From: Ceraceosorus guamensis
Taxonomy: Eukaryota; Basidiomycota; Exobasidiomycetes; Ceraceosorales; Ceraceosoraceae
Assembly: GCF_003144195.1 (NCBI RefSeq)
Contig: NW_020289997.1
Location: 186,001 to 250,000, forward strand
DNA: 64,000 nt
Reading direction: 5' to 3'
Positions 48,301-59,222 of the stretch are shown here, piece after piece (the stretch's first letter is position 1; the number at the start of each line of letters is the position of its first letter). The position numbers and the translations under genes were made by a program. Under the pieces are notes generated by a model. That model ran no database searches and was not told where the DNA came from. It saw nothing but the letters and a program-made list of their open reading frames with translations.

Positions 48301-49581
48301 AATAATTAACAGGTCTCACTTCCGCGACATTATCGATTGATCAACGTTTCTGCTGTCTGCGGCGGCCAGGCGTGCAAACATGTGTATATACGGTTGCTCC
48401 ATATGGCTGCAGGGTCTGGAGCGCAAGACAGCCTTCTCAATCAAGACGCAGCCAGTGACGAGTCAGAATCAGAGCGCAATGATCCGCTCATCATCTTCTC
48501 ACATCCTTGGCATCATGGGAGTTGGGAGAGTGATGAGCGCTGCATGCGTATGCCTACGATCCTGAACTCAGGGTCGATACTGCCTCAACCTCGAGCTGCA
48601 GACATGAGCAACACCCGCAGACAACCTTCCCGTCTTCGCCCTGCCTTCAGATGCAGCACACACTGCTCCTACGGGAGTCAGCTGGCTGATGATGGTGACA
48701 GCGTGCCCGATCTGACGCCCTCGCAAGGGCGAACCTTGGACCCAACTGACGAGCTGCTGGCTGGCTGGCTGACGGGTTGGCTGGTGATTGCCAATTGTGA
48801 CTCACCTGGATGAAATCAGCAGCAGCGCTGAGATATGGCTCAGTGAAACACGAGTCGCACTTGCCGGGCTCCTGCTGCTCCTTCAGTGGGATCGCTCCTT
48901 TCTCAGCACGCTGCTCCAGTGCCGCAAATCTATGGTGGCAAGTCGCACGGGCTACGGGTGAGGAATTGCATTGTGATTTACAATTGGGCGTCGCCGCGTT
49001 TGTGTCCCGCGTCCTGATCCAACGCGGCTTACGTACCTAGCTCCCTCGATCCCCTTCCAGCAAGTCTAAGTGTGCTCATCACTTAGCCCGCACTGTAACG
49101 GTACCGAGTCGTGCGAGTCCAAATTGGAAGGTCCACAGCCGGAAGACTTCCGTCGATCATGATAGTCGCACAATGCGTGGCGTGCGTGCCGTTGTACACA
49201 CACTCTCTTGACTTGAGTGGTGGAATGACCCCGTGGCCAACTCTAAAGTCGTCAGCTCGCCACCCGGCTCTCTTTTCCTCCCACTCCCCCCTCCACAAGC
49301 AACCCCTGCCCCTCTCTCCAAGCATTCGAACACGCCATAGTGTTAGTCATTCTTTGTGAACAACTCCACTCCCCATCATTCCTTTCTGCCACCAGACACG
49401 TCCAAAGTCCATTCGTACCAGCTTCACCATACCAAGGCACTGCTTTCCACATTCGTTGCGGCGGCTGCATCGCCCTTTCCACTCTCAAAGCTTTCGAGGG
49501 CTACGAAAATCCTAGTCATTGTAGTCTAAGCCCTCTCCGGGCGGTCGCACGGACACTTCGCTTGGCGGTTGGACTGACAGG
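45319..49581. other. 4.3 kb gene-free stretch
   Basis: The longest gene-free region. The frames are short and unlike known proteins. It contains several ATTCTTGATTC-type words (46520-46537, 47054-47070, 47572-47595), a TATATATATATA run (47224-47236) and an ATG-then-GTGAGT arrangement at 47309-47317 that could be a start codon at the end of a first exon, but no second exon could be joined. The last 300 nt before the zinc-finger gene are CT-rich, probably its leader. Confidence 0.5.
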
Positions 49582-50667
49582 ATGAGCGTCATGCACGTTG
49601 CAAGCGCAGGTGCAAACGAGGTGAATCAGTGGCTCGCGAATGTCATCTCGGTCCCACCTGCTCGCAACTCACCTGCTCGCCCTTCGACACAGGCTTCGAA
49701 TGGCTGGCTGCCCCACGAAAATTCCCGTCCCAAACCCCTCGGCGACAGTGCGAAGCCCTGGCAAGAGCAACACCGTGGCCACAACGCCATCGCGCCTCCT
49801 GCTGAGTGGGATGGATCTCTTTTCGATGGCCTCATCGATCACAGCGCAAATCAGTCGGATGACACCGTCTCCGTCTCGGACGTCTCCACCCCACCTCTCG
49901 ATGGACCCAACACTGCTGGCATCCACCATCCCAAATCCGAAATGTACTTTGGCGACGGTCCTCAGCCAAACATGGCTCTCTGGCAAGACTCGTACAATGT
50001 GCGCCAGCCTCAGCACCTCCATCCTCACTGGCAGGGCATGCCTCATCATCCTCACGAAGCTCAAATTAAGCGAGAGCACATGTACAGTCAAGAAGGGGCA
50101 CACATGCACCCTGCCATGCATCACCACGCGGCCAACGGCTACTTTCCTTCCAATGCGCCTCTATTCCAGGGAGCGGGCCCCAACACACCCTCTATGCCGT
50201 GGAACTACATGCGCTCAGTATATATGTCGAATCTTGCGAATCGCGACGATTCTGCTCGCGCCATGGAAGTCTGCGGGCCTCAAGTGGACAGCAACGTTCA
50301 GACGCGTAGGCGCAGCAACACGATCGTCCAGACGCGTCGTCGAGCCAAATCGTTGAGCAAGCCAGCGATTCAGCCTTCTCGTCGACCCATCACCTGCCCG
50401 ACGTGCGGTGAGCGCATCTCTTCTCAGCGGAACCTCAAAGCCCACTCTCGCGAGCGACACGAAAAGGTCAGACCCTTTGTCTGCTTGATCTGCATCACTT
50501 CCACCAATGGTCGCGCTCATGCTTATAGCCGCAAAGAAGGGGTCAAGAGACACGTCAAGACTTGCCACCCTGGGTGCGATCCTGAGCGCAACGTCGGCCA
50601 GACGAGAAGCCGAGAACATGTCAACTTGGCCCGCCCTCAACCGCTGATGAAGACTATTCCCAGCTAA
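49582..50667 (+). CDS. C2H2 zinc-finger protein, probable transcription factor
   Basis: Intronless frame of 361 residues. Two C-terminal fingers: CPTCGERISSQRNLKAHSRE-RH (about 272-293; Cys-X2-Cys-X12-His-X4-His) and a second with a longer loop starting CLIC and ending HVKTCH (about 303-331; Cys-X2-Cys-X18-His-X4-His). The spacing of this pair resembles fungal proteins of the PacC/StuA-unrelated two-finger type; no named ortholog is recognised. The N-terminal 230 residues are disordered, rich in His, Pro, Met and Asn (for example MHPAMHHHAANGYFPSN), typical of activation regions. Two copies of a short basic unit, QTRRRSNTIV and QTRRRAKSLS, precede the fingers and look like a small internal duplication or nuclear signal. 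DNA target and pathway are unknown. Confidence 0.78.
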   Translation: MSVMHVASAGANEVNQWLANVISVPPARNSPARPSTQASNGWLPHENSRPKPLGDSAKPWQEQHRGHNAIAPPAEWDGSLFDGLIDHSANQSDDTVSVSDVSTPPLDGPNTAGIHHPKSEMYFGDGPQPNMALWQDSYNVRQPQHLHPHWQGMPHHPHEAQIKREHMYSQEGAHMHPAMHHHAANGYFPSNAPLFQGAGPNTPSMPWNYMRSVYMSNLANRDDSARAMEVCGPQVDSNVQTRRRSNTIVQTRRRAKSLSKPAIQPSRRPITCPTCGERISSQRNLKAHSRERHEKVRPFVCLICITSTNGRAHAYSRKEGVKRHVKTCHPGCDPERNVGQTRSREHVNLARPQPLMKTIPS

Positions 50668-51132
50668 AATTTTCTGCGAGGCCTCTTGTCGCCTGCGACG
50701 TGGCGTTCAAAGTCCTCCTTGATCAGCCTTGTGCGTAGCACAATGATCTACAAGTCCCGTCTCCACGTAGACAGTCAAGCAACCTGCTCCTCCTCCTCTC
50801 GCTCCAGATCATGCTCATTTAATTCAAACCTCTTGACAATTCACTACAGTAAATCCCCTGTCGAACTATTCTCCACCGACATTTTGAACAACGCGAATTT
50901 ACGCTGCTGCAGCGCACAGCGGATACCCGTCCGCCACATGGTACATTTTTCGAAGACGCTCTTCCGTCGTCGCAATCAAGATGATCGACGCTATTTGACC
51001 TGTCTCAACACAATGTTGTGCTTCGTGAAACGCTCTTCACTTGTGTGACTCCATTGTGATTTATATTGCAACCTTTCGTGACGAGCGTGGTCTTCGTGTC
51101 GGCGTAGCAAGCTACAGCCGTCCAAGCTTCGT
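50668..51132. terminator. convergent 3' region
   Basis: 465 nt between the stops of the zinc-finger gene (+) and the Dhr1 gene (-). Nothing but 3' UTR is expected; no gene is seen. Confidence 0.4.
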
Positions 51133-54100
51133 CTAGGGCAAGTTTGTCACCCAACGGCCATTGACAAGTTTCTGCACCGCCTTCATGGGCGGCAGCTCCC
51201 AACCCGGGGCAGAGTTTCTTTCATCGGGCTCGCATGCCGGTCCAGTGCCGTAAGTGGGCACCACCACGACGTCCCTTTGAGCGCCAACGCTTGAGCCGTT
51301 TGCCGCGTTCAGCCTGGCAGCAGCAGCGATCGTCGCTGCCGTGCCCCCAGACGGCTCTGCAGGTTTGGAAAAGGAGCACAAGGGGCGAGCCAATGTGGAG
51401 AGCCACGCCGGGTTGATCCTTGTGCACATCTTTAGCCAGACCTTCTCCTTATTTGACGAGGAGACGTGCATCTCGTCGAAGATGATCCACGGCGGTGGTG
51501 CGCCATGAAAAAGCGTCGATGTGGGATGAATGAAGCACGCTTGACCAGGTGCTGCTCGCACCAGATACGCAACGCCTCGTGTAGACGTCAGCTTGGCTCC
51601 TTTTCGTCGCTGATGAGAGTACTGTCGGCCAGCTTCGGTGCCTTCGTTTGTCAGTGACAGCACGCGAGCTGCAGCTTCTGGCATCAAGTCTGCCCTCACA
51701 GCTACTTGATCGACGTATGCAGATACCAGCAGCTGTCGCAAAACTTTGAGCTGCGTCTCTGTGGGCGGCGGAAGCTGGGGATTCGACAGCGACCTGACCT
51801 CCGCACTTGGAGCTACGCGTGACTGCACGATCGCACACAGTTGTGCGCGAAGCTTGTGGATTTCTTCCATCGCCTATGGACGAAAGTCGACTTATTGAGC
51901 ACCGATTCGGCAGAGCTAGATGCATTTGAAGTCGCTCACCTTTGACCTTAGGAAGTTCCGCTCGCAGAAGGCTACACCTCCGCGCTCGTACTCATAGGCT
52001 CCGACCGCAGCAAGAAGCCTGAAAGTATCACTCGCACCGCCACCAAGCGCACTGAACTTGTTCATCGCAGCAAAGAATAGTTTCCTGCGCTCCTTGCGTC
52101 GTTCATCTTCCTTCGCTTGCTCGCTTGTGAGATGCCGCGCTTCCTCAGGCAAACCATCTAGATTATCCTTATCGGTGCTGCCATCTTTATCTGCAGGATC
52201 GTTGAGGGCTTGCTCACGCAAGAATGGGTCTCCAACACTCAACGCAGCTACCAGAGCCACGATGTAAGGGAGACAGCCGTGCTGTTGACCCTGTACTAAA
52301 AGTTTTGCAAAGCGAGGTGTGAGAGGAAACAAGCTCATAGCTCGGCCCAAGTCGTTGATCCGAGGCTTCTGTAATGGTCCCGGTCCAGCTGCCTTTACCA
52401 TCTCTAAGGCGCCTAGACGGAGCAAGATCCTTTCAGCTCGACTTAAAGCTCGGCGGTTCGGAGGCGTTGGGAAGGGAAAATTGGCGATGGTCTCGATGTG
52501 CATGGCGTGCATCTGAAGCACCAAGCCTTCGACGGGCGTTCGCAGGATTTCTGGCAGAGAAAAGGGCGAAAAGGTGTCTTCAAAGACCGCGCTCGAGTAG
52601 AGGCGATAGCAATGACCGGGACCTGTACGTCCTGCTCGACCGGCTCTCTGAGCAGCGCTTGCTTTGCTGATCCACCTGACATCGAAGCTTTGCACTCCAG
52701 TCGTAGCGTCGTATGACCGTTCTTTCGAACGTCCGCAGTCTACCACGTATGAGACGCCTGGAATCGTCAAAGAAGTCTCAGCGACATTGGTGGCGACTAC
52801 GCAGAGCCTGGTGCCCTCGGGAGGTGGCTCGAATACCCGCATTTGCTTGTCGGATGGTAGGAGCGAGTACAACGGCAGTATGTGCAACGGGACGTCAGTA
52901 TCGTCCTGAAGATGCAGAGGCAGGTCGGCTTCTGAAGTGGGGTGCACACCAGATGCTCCGTCATCAGTCTCGAGAGCATCGTCGTCTTCGAATAAACCGT
53001 CATCGACGTCTGGTGCAAGGTCACCTACACCATCCGCTGCCTGGGAGGGGCTAGAAAGTCCTAGCTGCATTTCTTCAGCTTCGACATCGCCTTCCTTGGC
53101 GTCGAATTTGACGTTGCTTTCCTCAAAAAGAGTGTCCTCGTCGTCAGCGCCGCGAGCCGAAGGCTTGAACCGTTCACGGTCCCTTGCACGCTTGTTCCTC
53201 CGCTCCTCGATCGCCCTTTTGCCGAAGCGCCTTTCAAGTCTTTGACAGACGGTCACAATTTCTTGCTGCCCAGTCAAAAAGACCAGAATACCTCCTGGCG
53301 GCAACCTCGCATGGATCTTGATGACCTTTTTGGTAGCTTCTTCCAAGTAGTCGTGTCGCGTTCGTCTGGCAAAATGCACACTTACAGGATGCTGGCGCGC
53401 TTCGACGTTGATGATTGGAGGCGGGGTTGGGAAAAGAACCGTATTTTCTGCAAAGTCCGCCACGCGCAGGGTCGCGCTCATGATGACCAGTCTGAGAGGC
53501 CTGGCATCAGGCTTCTTGTCGATCCAGCGCTGCGCTCTTAACCGGACCACTCGCGAGAGCACTCCGATCAGAACGTCGGTATTCACAGATCGTTCGTGCG
53601 CTTCATCGATCAGGATCGCGCTATATTTGCTGAGCAAAAAGTCACCAGCCAATTCCCGAAGCAGCACACCGTCTGTCATAAACTTGATGGCAGTGGTGGG
53701 CGAGACGGTAGCATCGTAACGGATTTGATGCGAGATTTTGGTGGGCGGCAACGACAACTCGTTGGCAACGCGCGTCGCCATGGATAGCGCAGCGACTCTT
53801 CTAGGCTGCGTGACGCCAACCATTCCGGGATGCAGACTATTCCGCGTGCCGAAGCCGAGCTCGTACAGGAATTGGGGCACCTGCGTCGTCTTGCCGCTAC
53901 CCGTCTCTCCGCACAGCACGGTGACCATGTTCTCCATGATTGTTCGCGTGATCAGGTCCTCCTCCTGCAGTATAGGGAGGTGCCGTCTGCTTTCGTCGAT
54001 CGATTCGGCACGTTTGACGTCGACGCTTCGAATCGCCACTGTGCTTGAGCTAGACTCCTCTACATACCTTGCCGCGAATGGAGTCAACGGCTCAGACGAT

Positions 54101-55644
54101 GCAGCACCTAAAGGACCTTGGGGCCGCTCATCCTGGTCCATCAGGTCCTTTACCTTTTGCGTAAGCCCCATGACAGGTTCTGGGCCCTTGTATGGGCCTT
54201 CATCGTGCGCAGAGTTGGACACAGACGCGTCGTCTTCGCCTTTCGCTCGAGGATCTGCGCCTAGCCCGAGAGCTGCGCGAGCCCACTCTTTAAATCCTCT
54301 TCGTCTACTTGGCTCTGCAGGTGTCTCTGGCGGCTTGAGTACAGTGTGGTTGAGAGCTTCTTCTGCCTTTGGAATGGGGACTTCTGAAGAGGCGGACTCA
54401 ACTCCAGGCGTCGGATCATCCGAAAATCCCTCCCAAACTGATGCCGAAGAGTCCTCGTGCTCGCCTTCGCCCACATCCCCATCTGCAAGATCAGATGAGT
54501 CCTCCTCTGAATCTTCATCGGCATCTTCGTCCAATTCTTCCTTCGAGTCGTGCTCGTCGACCTCGGAAGGTGTTTCGTCGAAGTCGCTGCCGAATACAGT
54601 GGCAGGATCCATACCGCGAGCGCGCATGGCCGCGATCAGTGTGCGGTCATCCACATTGCGCAAGCTCTGATTGCTATCTCTTTGTTCTGCAGTGCGTCCA
54701 TTTCGAATGACCGTTTTGGATCCGGCGTCGTCGAGGTTCGCGGAAGCTTCGCCTCCAATCTCCGCTTCCGAAGCCGAGCTCTCTGAGCTGTCAAAGTCGC
54801 TGCTTTCGAGAGGAGGGGTCGGCGTCTTGGCTTTGCGCTTCTTTTGTCGCTTACGCATTGGAGCGTGAGCGATCGGTCGACCATCTGGACCTCGAGCAAG
54901 CGCTGAGCCCAGTGAGGTGGGCCTCTCGGGCTGACTTGGCCTCGATGAGATCGCTTCGGCTTCCGGGGCAATTGGTGAGGCGGAAGCCTCCTCCTCCTTC
55001 GTTTTGAAACGATTCGCTGCCTGCATGATACGGGCACGTCGTTCTGGATCGTCCAGCTGCTCCCCTGTAGGTCGATGTATGCTGCCGTCCAGCATAGCAT
55101 CTTCATCCTCGTCTTCTGGCTCCTCATCGCTTCGATCGCCCTCTGCTATTCTTCCAACCTTGATGTCCCTCTTTCTCCTCTTCCTCTGTTGCTTTTCATT
55201 GATCCCTTCCAACCTTTCTGCCCCGCTTCTCGCTCGACCCGTACCCAAGGTGGAAGCAGACAAGAAGAGCGAACGATCTCCCACTTCGGCTGAGCTCTGG
55301 CTGAGCTTCTTCAAGAGATCATTCTTGCGATCTTTGGCCATACCTTTTGCGATGTAAGCTTCCAATCGTTTGCGCTTCTTCGATGACATGCCAGCCGGAG
55401 CCTTTCGAGCGATCCTCCTCGCTTCCTCTACTGCTCGCTGAGCTTCGTAGGCTGCCGGGTTGATCAGCCGGGCGTTGGGATCGAGCGTGCCGCCGATCGT
55501 TGAGGTCGAAGCTTCATGCTGCGCACCTTCGCCTGATCTGCTGCCGTGTGCGCTCTTCTTGGAGGCCTTTTTGCCTTTGTGCGTGCGACCGCCAGCGGTG
55601 GAGGAGCGGGCTGCTGCATTGTAACGCTCCTTCTTGGGAGCCAT
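51133..55644 (-). CDS. ECM16: DEAH-box RNA helicase Dhr1/Ecm16 (DHX37)
   Basis: Minus-strand exons 55644-51940 and 51873-51133, joined by a 66-nt intron, give 1481 residues. Dhr1 is the nucleolar SSU-processome helicase that unwinds U3 snoRNA from pre-18S rRNA, activated by Utp14. Motifs in order: GETGSGKTTQVPQF (Walker A, about 578), TQPRRVAA, DEAHERSVNTD (about 680), SATLRVADF, LPLYSLLPSDKQMRVF, TNVAETSLTIPGVSYVVDCG, QRAGRAGRTGPGHCYRLYS, then the helicase-associated domain and the C-terminal OB fold with HPTSTLF. SGDVHACG-like unrelated motifs are absent. The N-terminal 550 residues are low-complexity, basic then strongly acidic (DEDADEDSEEDSSD), as in yeast Dhr1, but longer. An acidic insert interrupts the second RecA-like domain (about 840-930), which is also a Dhr1 trait. 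Confidence 0.95.
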
Positions 55645-56156
55645 GTTGCCTGTGTAGCGAATGCGCCGGGTGATTACTGGCTCTACTCAGAGTGCAGCCC
55701 TCCGAGAGCAACTCTATGTCTAGGAGGAAGAATCGCTTGTGACCAATGGGTGGTGGTGTTCTCGTTCATCGCCGACGTCGAGGTCGTGCGCGACTGCTGC
55801 ATTCGAGAAGATCTATCAGACCGGCCGGTTCGCATCGCGCGGCAAAAGGCGGTGCTAAATTTTGTCCACTTCGGCTCACGTGATGCGCACCGCAGACGCG
55901 GATTTCGCTAGCGAATCATCAAATCAAGATTCTGATGATTTTGAGTTGCTAAAGAGAATCAAGATGAGAGGGTGATCTCGCCTCACAATTCATCAGTCCT
56001 TTTCTCGATTCCCAGCCTCTTTGTTCCTCTTGATCCATCGACTTGTACCATTCACCATCCGAACCTTCTCGATATAGCTCATACCCTTGGTACGGCCTCT
56101 TCCGAAATTCAGTAGCTGCTGCATCGAGCTTCGAGGTCGACAGCTCCTGCTTCAAG
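55645..56156. promoter_or_regulatory. shared divergent promoter of DHR1 and SLX9
   Basis: 512 nt separate the start codons of two genes for small-subunit ribosome assembly transcribed in opposite directions. It includes a TCACGTGA palindrome (55877-55884), an AAATTTT (55857-55863) loosely like the yeast RRPE element, and GATGAGA (55964-55970) loosely like the PAC element. The matches are weak; the arrangement itself is clear. Confidence 0.45.
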
Positions 56157-56876
56157 ATGGCTCGTGCAACACTGCGAGGCAAAGCGCCCCCTCAGCGCAA
56201 AAAGACGACTTCCACGCTTTCCAAGGGCAAAGCGAGCAGCACCGGTCAAGCCAATGCATCATCTGCAGGCTCAAATGCTCGAGGAGCAGTGAGCAAAGCT
56301 GCCAAGCGAGCCTCGTTTCGCGCCTCATTGATGGCAGGCAAAGCAGAAGAATTTCCAATTCCCAAGAACGTGGGACCTGGTCAAGGAGATACGGTTTCGC
56401 GCAGTGCGCTTCGAAGGAGAAAGAGGAGAGCGAGGGAAGCTTTGGCTGCTGATGAAGCCGCTGGGAGGAGAGGAGGCGTGCAGGATGTGCAGGATGCGCT
56501 AAAGGATGTGGAGGATGAGATAGAAATGGAGGATGAGGCGGCGGAAGAGGAGCAGCAGAAGCAGCAGGTCAATGGCGTCGGAGCGCCCCAAGCCAGACCT
56601 CAACGTGTCAGCGAAAAGATGCGCAAGAGAGTCCTGTGAGTAGGTGGCATAGAGACAAAAGGTTGCAGCACTGCTCTCCCTTCATCGTGCGATTGCGTCA
56701 CTCAGCTGAAATCTGCCATGCCCCCCCTCTCTTCCCTCGCAATGTTGACGCTTGACAGCATCGAAGAGCAAGCACGTCAAAAGGCAATCACATCGGATGC
56801 TGCATTCCGCGCAAATCCATTCCAAGCGCTGAGAGCGCACGCGCAAACATCGCTGGCTCTAGAACCCAAACGCTAG
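56157..56876 (+). CDS. SLX9: ribosome biogenesis protein Slx9 (FAM207 family)
   Basis: Exons 56157-56635 and 56759-56876 (123-nt intron, codon split CT|C) encode 198 residues, near yeast Slx9 (210). Slx9 binds pre-40S particles and U3 snoRNA and helps ITS1 processing and export of the small subunit. Supporting features: basic start MARATLRGKAPPQRKK, the conserved SRSALRRRKRRAREALA helix, an acidic coiled-coil stretch (DALKDVEDEIEMEDEAAEEE), a basic RVSEKMRKRVL segment, and the family C-terminal block FRANPFQALRAHAQTSLAL. An in-frame upstream ATG at 56043 exists; 56157 is preferred because the N terminus then matches the family. Confidence 0.85.
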
Positions 56877-57094
56877 ATTTTCATGGACACTCACCCCAAC
56901 GACTGCTCGCGATGCGACCTATCCTTACCAGTACACAGTAGAGCAGTCACAATCTTCATCACGCGGCGACGTGTCAGAGCAGTAGACGGTATCTTTTGGT
57001 CATCAGCGAGCGTGGCCATGGAAAGGGAAGGGCATAGTATGCGCATACATGGCGAAGAAACGGAAATCAGAGCTAGCAACTCATCCATATTTCT

Positions 57095-59222
57095 TCAAGA
57101 AGCATGAGACGATTGCGACCCATCATCAGAATGATCCTTCTGGTGCGCGCCCTTCTTGCCGCCCATAATCTCGCCCCACTTCTTCGTGTGCAGCAGGTGG
57201 TGGTGCTCCTTGGCGATGTTCCACTTGGGCTTGGGAGTTCGCACAGGGTAAGACTTGGTACCCTCTGCCCCTCTTCCCTTCTCCTTCTCAACGCGCAGGT
57301 CGAATTGCAAATCTCCGCTGTCTTCAAAGTAGTCGACTGCGCACCAATTACGCGCTCCCAAAATGTACTTGTCGTTCTAATGTGGTAGCGATACATACGA
57401 AAGGGTCAGCTAGAAGCTGATTGAGCACGCCGTACACTTTCACAATCAATGTACTCACTTGCTTCTTGCCTGCAAGGTCCTCCTCGAATAGAGGCACCAT
57501 CGTCTCCTTTGTGCCACAGTAAAACAAGCTGCGATGCGTCTTCCGACTGAGCTTGTTGAGCATCGAAATGACGGGTGGAGGAGGTGGGGCATTGACGATC
57601 GCGCTGGTGATCACAGCGAGAGCGTATTTCGGGTCGAGGGCAGGGTCGTGCGCGTGGTAGCCATGGAAAACTCCCACGCCGCACGCATGCACATCGCCAC
57701 TGAGATAGGAGGTGCGCAGGTGCTTCTCCAGCGCCAGCTCCTGTACCCGCTCGACAAGCCAGTTACGCTCGCGCTTGTGCGGCGCTGCTGTCCAGTGATC
57801 TCCCAAGTCATCCAACAGCTCTACCTGACCATTGAATTTGTTCGTGAAACCGGGACTGATACCCTTAGCGAGCAGAACCAGGGGATTCAGAGAGCTTGAG
57901 AGGGTACGCTCCAAGAACACCATCCGGGGATATGCCAAGGGAACCCCGAGCAAAATCGTCAGATGCTCCACGCCTGGTGGAAGAGCACGCACGGCATCGA
58001 ACAGCTTCTTGTAGCTCTGCTCCGAGCATACCTGAGCGACCTTGCGCTCAGCGCGGCAATCCACCAGAAGAATATACTGCTTGGGACCCAAGTAGCTCAG
58101 AATGGAGTGGTGGGGGATCTGAACGTATGCTGCCGGTGCGCCGATAATTACTGATTTGTTGATGTGGTTCTTGTCGTCAAGACCGTCCAGATCAAGTGGG
58201 TTGAGGAACTGCTGGAACAAGTAGTAATACTTGAAGCCGATGCGTCCGATCGTGTTGAACACTTCTGCCTGCATCAGGTCGTCTGGGTATGTCCCGAATC
58301 CATCGATCAGGTCATGATCGTCCAGCATGTTGAGCATGGGAATCTGAGCAATGACTTTGCTGAACGTTCCGCCCCCGAACCAGTTGCAGTACGCTGTGAA
58401 GTAGAATCGTTCCAGACAGGTGCGGATCTCATCCGTCAGAGGAATGTTCATGCGCTTCTTGGGATCGCTTTCCTCGTGCCATGTTTTGAGCTCTGGCTCG
58501 TTCATGAGCTTGTCAGCATACAGCTGGTCACCCCCTCCAACCACAGTGTGGAAGACGTTCTTTTGATGATGTGCCAAAACATCATCCCATAGAGGGTTAG
58601 CACCATTGAAGGGCGCCTCATCCTTGGCATCAGGAGGCGCCCAGTCGCTTGGATCGCAGCCTGAAGAGAAGCCGTTGCACGAGTGCGCAGCCCATCGGAA
58701 ATTTTGGAACTTGCCAGGGACGCTGAAATACGATTTGTAGGCGGGATCAGCGCATGTGAGGCACGACTTGAAGCGTCCGAAAGGCCGCTCGCCGTTCCTC
58801 GGCGACACTTACTAGAATGTGTGAGAGTTGGTCTCTGTCACAGCAGGCACGTCAGACTCTGCGTGAGGCGATCCGTCCACAGAGTAAGTCACAGCTTGCT
58901 CCACCTCGGCCAAAGGGATCTCAATCTTGAATCTCCAAAAGCTGTATGAGCCTTCCTGATTGCCAGGTCCCACTCCTTTGTATTGATAGATTCTCTGGCC
59001 TTTGGACGTGGCGTGTGCATTGTCGGCAAGGATGGCAGAAGGAGCATCCTGGATTGCAGGTCCCTTAGAGGGAGCAGTGCGGAGCTGTAACGTGGGTGGC
59101 GCTTCAGGTGATACATTGCTCTCCTCGTCCTTGGTCACCACAAGCGCGAAAGCATGGTAAATGCCATTAGCGACAGTGTCGTACTTGAGCATAGGCCCAC
59201 ATTTCACATTGAGGGTCGGCAT
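57095..59222 (-). CDS. PhoD-like metallophosphatase
   Basis: Minus-strand exons 59222-58813, 58722-57459, 57376-57095 give 651 residues. Fungal PhoD-like proteins have the calcineurin-type fold of alkaline phosphatase D; physiological substrates are not established. Motifs: HTFYVPGKFQNFRWAAHSCN (joined across intron 1, TA|C), VVGGGDQLYADKL (metal site), AQIPMLNMLDDHDLIDGFGT (the DDHD pair), and TSYLSGDVHACGVGVFHG (histidine site). The N-terminal 140 residues form a beta-rich accessory region starting MPTLNVKCGPMLKYD. The last exon adds a basic/His-rich tail (HHHLLHTKKWGEI, then KKGAHQKDHSDD). No signal peptide or membrane helix is seen, so it is likely cytosolic. ATG at 59222 is the first in frame. 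Confidence 0.85.

Noticed and set aside
48032-48813. Frames of 102 and 158 codons in the gene-free island
   Set aside because: No domain, no codon or splice support, and composition like the surrounding intergenic DNA.
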